A stretch of DNA of 9,268 nucleotides, from the NCBI GenBank assembly GCA_029940345.1, contig JAOZRC010000173.1, positions 1 to 9,268 of the forward strand. Direction: 5' to 3'. Shown in pieces: positions 1 through 5,374 of this stretch (position 1 is its first letter; each line of letters begins with the position of its first letter). The notes below the pieces were generated by a model. It did not search any database. It worked only from the letters and a program-made list of their open reading frames with translations, and was not told the origin of the DNA. A program made the translations under genes and the position numbers. Origin of the DNA: Desulfobacterales bacterium (GTDB taxonomy: Bacteria; Desulfobacterota; Desulfobacteria; Desulfobacterales; JAUCGF01).

Positions 1-74
1 GGATGGGAGAATTACCGGAACCACGAAATTCTGCAAATTCACCTATGAGGCTAACATCTTGATTTTACAAAGTA

Positions 75-122
75 TCCCGCCTTATGTTGGTAGCCAAGTT
101 CGGCTACCAACATAAGCCGGGA
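75..122. repeat. Hairpin of two inverted copies of a 22-bp dispersed motif
   Basis: Bases 75-95 and 102-122 are inverted copies separated by a 6-base loop. They form a 21-bp stem with a single C/C mismatch (80/117) and a perfect 15-bp inner part (81-95 with 102-116). Each arm is a variant of a motif also present at 262-283 and 9227-9248 (consensus TCCCGCCTTATGNNGGTAGCC). There is no T-tract on either side, so a simple intrinsic terminator is unlikely. Two abutting ends of a small mobile element or a REP-like unit fit better. Confidence 0.8.
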
Positions 123-135
123 CACTTCCCTCGTT

Positions 136-241
136 CGAGGCTCCGCCTCGTAGCGGATAATCTGAGGCTCTGCCTCCTGCACAAAACGACGTTGCAGCAG
201 GCAGAGCCTGCCACTGCGCGTTACGAGGCAGAGCCTCGTAA
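136..241. repeat. Cluster of four GGC-NNN-GCC palindromes
   Basis: Four short palindromes with 3-base loops lie within 106 bp: 136-150 (CGAGGC-tcc-GCCTCG), 164-176 (GAGGC-tct-GCCTC), 197-211 (GCAGGC-aga-GCCTGC) and 221-241 (a 9-bp perfect stem, TTACGAGGC-aga-GCCTCGTAA). The loops are variants of tcc/tct and its complement aga, and the stems share the AGGC core, so the units look related rather than coincidental. They resemble REP-type or nested intergenic repeats. Function is unknown. Confidence 0.75.
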
Positions 242-261
242 CGAGTGACTGATTTCAATGT

Positions 262-283
262 GTCCCGCCTTATGTGGGTAGCC
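262..283 (+). repeat. 22-bp dispersed motif, copy B
   Basis: This copy reads GTCCCGCCTTATGTGGGTAGCC. It matches the left arm of the 75-122 hairpin at nearly every position, and the reverse complement of 9227-9248 at all but one. It sits 29 bases before the open part of the gene fragment at 312. It may be an end of the element that the fragment came from, but that link is inference. Confidence 0.7.
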
Positions 284-311
284 TAAAACCGGAAAACAAT
301 CCTCTATCTGA

Positions 312-527
312 CTGGCACGAATTGTTTCAGATATAATCAATGACACTCGGTTTCAGCAGCAAGTTCCGGAACTGCACCGGCGCTCTCATATTTTTGACAG
401 TCTGCGCAAAGCTATGCGTATTGCTCTGCCGAACGGGAAAAAAAGGTTGAATGATGACGGTACAGACAAGATTATATCCACCATTTGTGCCAGTGTTCAA
501 CGATTTCGTGGTAAACTCGATCTGAGT
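312..527 (+). pseudogene. Fragment of a transposase-like gene, 3' part lost at hypF
   Basis: After a TGA at 309-311 this frame is open and reads as convincing protein: LARIVSDIINDTRF, then VPELHRRSHIFDSLRKAMRI, then ALPNGKKRLNDDGTDKI, then SVQRFRGKL. From memory it resembles the interior of a little-characterised transposase-like family with a conserved FDxLRxAMRIALP...LNDDG stretch. I could not verify this. There is no proper start: the first in-frame ATG (414) lies in the middle of the conserved stretch. The frame runs on to a TAG or TAA-type stop at 663-665, but beyond about 527 it is simply antisense to the hypF 3' end. The fragment therefore lacks both ends, as expected for a decayed insertion that stopped next to hypF. 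It could instead be a fragment of some non-mobile gene. Confidence 0.45.
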
Positions 528-534
528 TTTGGAA

Positions 535-2859
535 TCATAGGGCAATCGCATTCGCAATCAGCACCTGTCCCAATGACAAACCGCCATCATTACAAGGTGT
601 TATTGAGTGCGTATAAACTTGAAAGCCCTTTTTTTGAAGCAAGCGCATCACACCTGTTAAAATAATGGTGTTTTGAAAGACACCGCCGCTTAAAGCGACT
701 TGATTAACACCGCTGCTCTTTCTGACAGTTTCACAAACTTCACAAAACATGTTAATAACCGTGGCGTGAAATTTGGCGCTAATGATTGCCGAAGAAATCC
801 CTTTGTGCATATCCTGTATAATGCCTCGTATCAGCGGTTGCCATAAAATCAGGCAGGTTTCCCGGTATTGCAACTGGTAGTCATACGATACTTCCATACT
901 GTCTGCGGCAATCATTTCCAAATTCATGGCGGCTTGCCCTTCAAAGGAAATATGATTGCCTAAACCGATGATTGCGGCGATGCCATCAAACAACCGCCCC
1001 AGGCTGGAAGTTAAAGGGGTGTTGATCTTTTTATCAATCATATCAACGATGAATCGAATTTTTTGCTCCCCTACCTGTTCAAACAGGGGCAGATTCAGAT
1101 TCTGAAAATCATTCCCAAAGGTTGCGTACAGATAACTCACAGCCATGCGCCAAGGCGCTTTAATGGCCGCGTTACTTCCGGGAAGACCGGTGTAGGCCAA
1201 AAACGCCATGCGCTGAAACTGAATCATATCAGCCAGTAAAACCTCGCCGCCCCAGGCCGCACCGTCCGCACCATACCCTGTACCGTCCAAAGCAAGTCCG
1301 ATGACAGGTCCTTCGACTCGATTTTCAGCCAGGCAGCTTATGATGTGTGCATGGTGGTGCTGCACCGCAATTACTGTTGCATTCTGTTCCCTGGCATAGC
1401 GTGTGCTGAGATAATCGGGGTGCAGGTCACAGGCGACAATTTCAGGTTTGCTATCCAGGATTTTTTGCAGATGCCTGATCGTCTGCTGAAAACCGGTGTA
1501 AGTTTCGTGATTTTTAAGATCGCCGATATGCTGGCTCACAAAGGCATGGTCACCTTTGGTCAGGCATACCGTATTTTTCAATTCACCGCCGCACGCAAGG
1601 ATGGGCAGCATGTCGCGCCGAAGAAAGATTGGCATCGGCGCATAGCCCCGGGCGCGCCGGAAAAAGCGCACGGCGCTATGCGTGTATTTAACGACCGAGT
1701 CATCACAGCGCAAACAGATATCTCGGTTATGAATCAGAAAATAATCAGCAATATCCGACAGCATCTTAAAGGCGCCGTCATTGGAAATACATATAGGCAT
1801 TCCCCCTGGATTGCCGCTGGTCATCACAAGCCCTTCAAAATCATAATTAAACAGCAGGTAATGGAGTGGGGTGTAGGGCAGCATAACTCCCAAATAGCGG
1901 TTTTGGGGCGCTACGGCTGCTGCGATGTGATGATTGTTCTTTTTAGTCAGTAGTACAATAGGGCGCTGGCAACTGTTCAGGACCGTTTCTTCATCCGGGT
2001 TTACCAGGGCGAACCGTCGGATTCGATCAACAGAACCGGCCATCACAGCAAAGGGTTTGGCATCACGCTGTTTACGCCGGCGCAGCCGCAAAACCGCATT
2101 ATTATTAGTGGCATCCGCTGCCAGATGAAAACCGCCTAAACCCTTAATTGCGATTAGCGCGCCTTGTTTTAATAGCCGGGCAGTTTCTTCAATAGCATTA
2201 ACATCTGCAATGAAATTCCTTTGGTTGTCATATAGGGAAACCTGGGGACCGCAAGTGGGACACGCATTCGGTTGGGCATGAAAGCGTCGATTACGCGGAT
2301 CGTCATATTCGGCCTGACATAGACGGCACATTGTAAATTTGTGCATACATGTACTGGGCCGGTCATAGGGGACATCTTTTATAATGGTGTAGCGGGGGCC
2401 GCAATTCGTACAGTTAATAAACGGGTATTGGTAACGGCGATCATGTGGATCGGTCAGTTCGGCGCGGCAGTCATCACATAAGGCAATATCAGGAGAGATA
2501 AGGGTGGTGCGGCTTCCGTTATCCTGACTTTTGGTAATTGTAAAATCCGGGTAATTGCGGATTGATTCAGATGAAACCGTAATGTCAGTAATATACGCCA
2601 GCGGCGGGCTTTGCTTTTCCAGACTATCGCAAAAATTTTGGATATTTTGCGGTGCGCCTTCGATATGGACAGACACACCGGCCGCAGTATTGGCAACGGC
2701 ACCTTCCAAATCGTACTTATGGGCGAGCAGATACACAAAAGGACGAAACCCTACGCCCTGAACCATTCCTTTGATTAGCAATTTTCGGGCGATAGGGTCT
2801 TGTGAGGAGGCGAAAGCGTCAGAATGGGTCGATTCTTTCCGCTTAAATGGTTTCGGCAT
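535..2859 (-). CDS. hypF: Carbamoyltransferase HypF, [NiFe]-hydrogenase maturation
   Basis: HypF uses carbamoyl phosphate and ATP to carbamoylate the C-terminal cysteine of HypE, the first step in making the cyanide ligands of the [NiFe]-hydrogenase active site; it acts in the cytoplasm. All family domains are visible in the 774-residue product: an N-terminal acylphosphatase domain (VQGVGFRPF at 33-41, with the Arg, and Asn57), two zinc fingers of pattern C-x2-C-x18-C-x2-C (C128/131/150/153 and C178/181/200/203), a YrdC-like domain (KPFAVM at 268-273) and a Kae1-like domain (HHHAH at 501-505, DGTGYGADGAAWGGE at 525-539, SGGVFQN at 724-730). Length is normal and the C-terminus (NDGGLSLGQ) appears intact. 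I chose the ATG at 2859. An upstream in-frame ATG at 2949 would add 30 unrelated residues and overlap the aminotransferase. The gap to that gene is 7 bases, so the two are probably co-transcribed. No other hyp or hydrogenase gene is in the window. Confidence 0.96.
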   Translation of the reverse strand: MPKPFKRKESTHSDAFASSQDPIARKLLIKGMVQGVGFRPFVYLLAHKYDLEGAVANTAAGVSVHIEGAPQNIQNFCDSLEKQSPPLAYITDITVSSESIRNYPDFTITKSQDNGSRTTLISPDIALCDDCRAELTDPHDRRYQYPFINCTNCGPRYTIIKDVPYDRPSTCMHKFTMCRLCQAEYDDPRNRRFHAQPNACPTCGPQVSLYDNQRNFIADVNAIEETARLLKQGALIAIKGLGGFHLAADATNNNAVLRLRRRKQRDAKPFAVMAGSVDRIRRFALVNPDEETVLNSCQRPIVLLTKKNNHHIAAAVAPQNRYLGVMLPYTPLHYLLFNYDFEGLVMTSGNPGGMPICISNDGAFKMLSDIADYFLIHNRDICLRCDDSVVKYTHSAVRFFRRARGYAPMPIFLRRDMLPILACGGELKNTVCLTKGDHAFVSQHIGDLKNHETYTGFQQTIRHLQKILDSKPEIVACDLHPDYLSTRYAREQNATVIAVQHHHAHIISCLAENRVEGPVIGLALDGTGYGADGAAWGGEVLLADMIQFQRMAFLAYTGLPGSNAAIKAPWRMAVSYLYATFGNDFQNLNLPLFEQVGEQKIRFIVDMIDKKINTPLTSSLGRLFDGIAAIIGLGNHISFEGQAAMNLEMIAADSMEVSYDYQLQYRETCLILWQPLIRGIIQDMHKGISSAIISAKFHATVINMFCEVCETVRKSSGVNQVALSGGVFQNTIILTGVMRLLQKKGFQVYTHSITPCNDGGLSLGQVLIANAIAL

Positions 2860-2866
2860 TGCCTGG

Positions 2867-4180
2867 TTATTTTTCCAAATCTTCAATACCCTGAAAGAGG
2901 ATATCAAATAATTCCGGAATTTGGTTTTCGTCCAAACATGAAAAAGCAACCCTCAGATTCTTTTTACCGATGGCAATCAGCCCCACACCATATTTGTCAA
3001 GTAAATGACGCCGCACCGTTTCCGCATCGTGTTTTTTAAGACGAATGCACATAAAATAGCCGGAGTTGAATGGATAAACATCCCAGGCCTGGCTAAATTT
3101 CGGGTCTGCGAGAACGCGTTTAACACACTGGGCGCGAGCTTTAAGAATTTCAGTTTTGGCCTTCTTTTCGGAATCATAAGTATCGCTTTTCATTGCGTTC
3201 AGCAAAAGCGATTGGCTTAAACGCGAGGCATTTGATATGGTTCCACGCACACACCCGGCCGTTTTTTTCACAAGCGCGTCATACACCGCTTCGGGGTCAC
3301 CTTCAATTTTATTGCCGTAAGTGATAAATCCCACGCGCAAACCCCAGACAAAATCTTCTTTAGTGGCGCCATCCAGTTTGACCGCCAAGATACGCGGATG
3401 CTGATTATAAAGACGTGCAAAAAGAGACTCTTTTAACGTATCTTCTTCATAAAAGAGGCCGAAATAGGAGTCGTCGGTGACGGCAATCACATTAATGCCG
3501 CCTTCCGCAAGACGGGTAAGAATTTCGACAATACGATCGGCTTCGGCCTCGGTTATCGAATAACCGGAAGGATTATGGGGAAAATTCAATAGTACGATGA
3601 TTTTACGCCGGTCTTCGGCCTGTTGCCGCACGGTTTGCTCAAACGCATCCAGATTGAAACCGCCGGATTCGGAAAAAAGGGGATATTGTTCTATACGCGC
3701 GCCTTTGCGAACGCAAAAGATCATATTGTAGTTGCCCCACATCATGTCTGGCAGGATAATGACATCATCCGGTTTCACCCAGATATCGGCAAACACACTG
3801 ACGCCGTGAGTGATTCCGCTGGTCACCACGGGAAGACTGATCGCTTCAGGGGAGGCGATAGAAGGATTCTTGCGGTGCAACGCTTCACGCCATGTCTGCC
3901 TTAATTCCGGAAGACCGTAAGAAGGTGCGTAGGTCAACGCATTTTCAGGTGTTATGCCGGTAACAGCGTTCATCACCGATGGCAGATGCATGGTGTGGCC
4001 ATTTTCTGTGGCAATACCGACAGTGGCATTGAATTTATGGGCCTTTTTCTTGGCTTCCGCACTTTGCGTCAAAATGCCCTTGGGGAAAAAAAGATTTTGG
4101 CCAATGTCGGAAAACATCGCCATCAGGTTGGCGTTGCCGGATGTAATGATTTGGTTGAGTTCTTTGGCTATCGGGTTCAT
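2867..4180 (-). CDS. PLP-dependent class I/II aminotransferase
   Basis: This is a fold-type I pyridoxal-phosphate enzyme of the aspartate-aminotransferase superfamily, 437 residues, soluble and apparently complete. Landmarks are NPSGY at 203-207 (the family's N-P-x-G turn), TDDSYFG at 235-241 (Asp237 and Tyr239 region contacting the cofactor), GATKED at 271-276 with Lys274 as the probable Schiff-base lysine, and Arg410 in NLRVAFS, which in relatives binds the substrate carboxylate. The substrate cannot be read from the sequence. The N-terminus (FFPKGILTQSAEAKKKAHKF at 31-50) looks like a group of aminotransferases I associate with delta-type proteobacteria. The ATG at 4180 has a weak GAGAA-type ribosome site about 6 bases upstream. 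A sigma70-like promoter lies at 4225-4254. The gene ends 7 bases before hypF, an unusual partner with no obvious metabolic link. Confidence 0.92.
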   Translation of the reverse strand: MNPIAKELNQIITSGNANLMAMFSDIGQNLFFPKGILTQSAEAKKKAHKFNATVGIATENGHTMHLPSVMNAVTGITPENALTYAPSYGLPELRQTWREALHRKNPSIASPEAISLPVVTSGITHGVSVFADIWVKPDDVIILPDMMWGNYNMIFCVRKGARIEQYPLFSESGGFNLDAFEQTVRQQAEDRRKIIVLLNFPHNPSGYSITEAEADRIVEILTRLAEGGINVIAVTDDSYFGLFYEEDTLKESLFARLYNQHPRILAVKLDGATKEDFVWGLRVGFITYGNKIEGDPEAVYDALVKKTAGCVRGTISNASRLSQSLLLNAMKSDTYDSEKKAKTEILKARAQCVKRVLADPKFSQAWDVYPFNSGYFMCIRLKKHDAETVRRHLLDKYGVGLIAIGKKNLRVAFSCLDENQIPELFDILFQGIEDLEK

Positions 4181-4224
4181 TGGATTCTCTTTTTTATCCT
4201 TTCTTCAACGGAGTTAAGGCGATC

Positions 4225-4254
4225 ATCATAGTTTCCTAACAGTGCAATTTTCAA
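4225..4254 (-). promoter_or_regulatory. Predicted sigma70 promoter for aminotransferase-hypF
   Basis: On the minus strand, TTGAAA (4254-4249) is followed by an 18-base spacer and TATGAT (4230-4225). Each hexamer differs from consensus at one position. It lies between the end of mazF (4279) and the aminotransferase ATG (4180), giving a leader of roughly 40 bases. Prediction only. Confidence 0.45.
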
Positions 4255-4278
4255 TTTGTCTTTCGATTGTCGGCATAA

Positions 4279-4629
4279 TTAGTTATTGAAACGCAACAAA
4301 GTAGCAACCTTGGTTAATATTCCCAAAGTAAATGACTCTGGAATTTTATTAAAAAATTCGGCATTTCTTACTTTCCAATCAAGACTTTTAATCTGATCGG
4401 ATAAGATTGCTCCGGTCACCTTGAAACCATCGGGGATAATAACTTCAAAAGGATAACCTTTGATTTAGTTTGTTATTGGACTGAATATTGCGAGGCTGAC
4501 TTTAGCATTATAGGAATATGGTGATAAAACTACGGCAGGACGTCTTCCTGCCTGTTCATGACCTGCTTGCGGGTTCATGTTTATCCATACCACATCGCCT
4601 CTATTTGGAATATAATTATCCGGTATCAC
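4279..4629 (-). pseudogene. mazF: MazF-type endoribonuclease toxin, interrupted by in-frame TAA
   Basis: The frame begins with GTG at 4629, overlapping the mazE TGA by 4 bases (GTGA), and runs 116 codons to a TAA at 4279-4281. It matches MazF (PemK/CcdB-like fold), an mRNA-cleaving toxin, along its whole length: RGDVVWINMNPQAGHEQAGR, then RPAVVLSPYSYN, ITN-stop-IKGYPFEV, then LSDQIKSLDWKVRN. Arg30 and Thr53 fit the catalytic Arg and Thr of E. coli MazF. Codon 55 (4465-4467) is TAA. E. coli MazF has Gln at this position (CTTQSKGYPFEV), so one CAA-to-TAA change would explain it. The 54-residue product would lack half the fold and should be inactive. The rest of the frame is undamaged, so the loss is recent, or the base is a sequencing error. 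Neighbours: mazE upstream, aminotransferase downstream. Confidence 0.88.
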
Positions 4630-4868
4630 CAAATCTCTTTTCCTACAGGTGCGCCGGTATCAAATTCGCTATGCAAATTATTTTCTGAAACGCCTTATAG
4701 AAGTTCTTCAAGCGAATATCCCTTTTTGACAATTGGTTTAATTAAAAGGTTGCCTTGCTCTATTGACAAATCGACCATTTCATTTTGTTTGATGTTCACA
4801 TTCAGTGCATAAGATTGGGGAATTCTTAATACTAAACTATTCCCCCATTTTTGAATTCTGGCTTGCAT
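4626..4868 (-). pseudogene. mazE: MazE-type antitoxin (AbrB/SpoVT fold), interrupted by in-frame TAA
   Basis: From the ATG at 4868, with CAGGAG (4879-4874) five bases upstream, the frame encodes an AbrB-type swapped-hairpin domain: QKWGNSLVLRIPQSYAL, then NEMVDLSIEQGNLLIKPIVK. The C-terminal toxin-wrapping tail follows: YSLEELL, then TAA at codon 58 (4695-4697), then GVSENNLHSEFDTGAPVGKE and IW, ending in TGA at 4626-4628. The tail aligns with E. coli MazE (FTLAELVNDITPENLH...GEP...KEVW) straight across the stop, so full length would be 80 residues. As read, the product is a 57-residue DNA-binding domain without the part that neutralises MazF. It could still bind its own operator. Both genes of the module being cut by a single TAA suggests decay of an unneeded module. 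No clear promoter is visible in the short gap to the terminator at 4900. Confidence 0.88.
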
Positions 4869-4899
4869 GGTTGCTCCTGAATTAATCTGAATGTGTTAG

Positions 4900-4932
4900 A
4901 AAAAAAACCCCGCCTTACACAAAAGCGGGGTT
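4900..4932 (-). terminator. Intrinsic terminator of the PxxKW gene
   Basis: On the minus strand, AACCCCGC (4932-4925) and GCGGGGTT (4913-4906) form an 8-bp GC-rich stem around an 11-base loop, followed directly by a run of T (4907-4900). It lies 22 bases after the PxxKW stop codon and separates that gene from mazEF, whose ATG is at 4868. Confidence 0.88.
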
Positions 4933-4954
4933 CACCGGATTGTCCAAAGCCGCG

Positions 4955-5239
4955 TTATCTTTTTTTATTCGCTCGCTTCGATGCCTTCAGCGGATTGATC
5001 TTGGTTTTTGAGGCCGAGGCGCCTGCTTTAATATGGGTTGCAAGATTGCAATTTCCATTTTTCCATTTTGATGCCGGTTCCGGACACGCTGCGCAATACC
5101 ATGCGGTTGAATATTCCGCTGTTCGCGCACAGCCGTCACACTGATCGACGGTTGTATGGCAAACCCCGCCATTAAAAGAACATCCCTTGGCTGTCATGAA
5201 AAGACATTCCTTTCCTTTTTTAATCGTTGTACAGTTCAT
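4955..5239 (-). CDS. PxxKW-family small cysteine-rich protein
   Basis: The product is a 94-residue soluble protein with nine cysteines (C3, 12, 20, 27, 34, 37, 49, 52, 64) and the motif PASKW at 55-59. Its surroundings (CPEPASKWKNGNCNLATH) and the segment GCSFNGGVCHTTVDQCDGC fit the PxxKW cysteine-rich family that I know from Desulfobacterota genomes. The role of the family is not established. The cysteine spacing (paired CxxC at 34/37 and 49/52) suggests metal or Fe-S binding, which is inference. The tail after residue 70 is rich in Lys and Ala, ending KASKRANKKR. The ATG at 5239 is preferred to a GTG at 5248 because the GTG lies inside the strong ribosome-binding site. The gene is monocistronic, with a near-consensus promoter upstream and a terminator downstream, and so is probably well expressed. 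Confidence 0.85.
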   Translation of the reverse strand: MNCTTIKKGKECLFMTAKGCSFNGGVCHTTVDQCDGCARTAEYSTAWYCAACPEPASKWKNGNCNLATHIKAGASASKTKINPLKASKRANKKR

Positions 5240-5244
5240 TGGAA

Positions 5245-5253
5245 TCACCCCCT
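5245..5253 (-). promoter_or_regulatory. Ribosome-binding site fixing the PxxKW start
   Basis: AGGGGGTGA (5253-5245) differs at one base from AGGAGGTGA and stands 5 bases before the ATG at 5239. The in-frame GTG at 5248-5246 is part of this site, which rules it out as the likely start. Confidence 0.75.
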
Positions 5254-5283
5254 TTCTTAGAATTTAAATAGCAAAATCGTACA

Positions 5284-5312
5284 ATTCTAGTTACCAATTC
5301 ACGTTTTGTCAA
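5284..5312 (-). promoter_or_regulatory. Strong predicted sigma70 promoter for the PxxKW gene
   Basis: On the minus strand, a perfect TTGACA (5312-5307), an optimal 17-base spacer and TAGAAT (5289-5284, one mismatch to TATAAT) predict a start near 5277 and a leader of about 38 bases. It is the best promoter match in the window. It lies between the stop of the fusion enzyme (5375) and the PxxKW gene, making the latter independent of its upstream neighbour. Confidence 0.75.
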
Positions 5313-5374
5313 CTATAAATAAGGCTTGTAAGGCCATCCCAAGTGAAAAACCAACGGCAACGGTGTCAGTCAGA

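Larger units (their letters stand above)
1..311. other. Repeat-rich non-coding left edge
   Basis: No gene can be supported in this stretch. Most of it is taken up by the hairpin at 75-122, a cluster of four short palindromes at 136-241 and a third copy of the 22-bp motif at 262-283, each listed separately. One frame is open from base 1 to a TGA at 46-48. It could be the last 15 codons of a plus-strand gene beginning outside the window, but it is too short to judge. Confidence 0.6.

Noticed and set aside
75..241. CRISPR array
   Set aside because: Repeats are short palindromes with irregular spacing, with no uniform repeat-spacer pattern and no cas gene.
414..665. ATG-started plus-strand frame overlapping the 3' end of hypF
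   Set aside because: The ATG is inside the conserved stretch of the fragment that opens at 312, and the part after about 527 is only antisense hypF; treated as a pseudogene fragment.
1345..1953. 202-codon plus-strand open frame
   Set aside because: Lies wholly antisense to hypF, whose domains are all recognisable; the translation has no family features.
4279..4868. TAA reassigned to an amino acid
   Set aside because: TAA is the natural stop of the aminotransferase, the fusion enzyme and the CNB gene in this window, so a changed code does not explain the mazEF stops.
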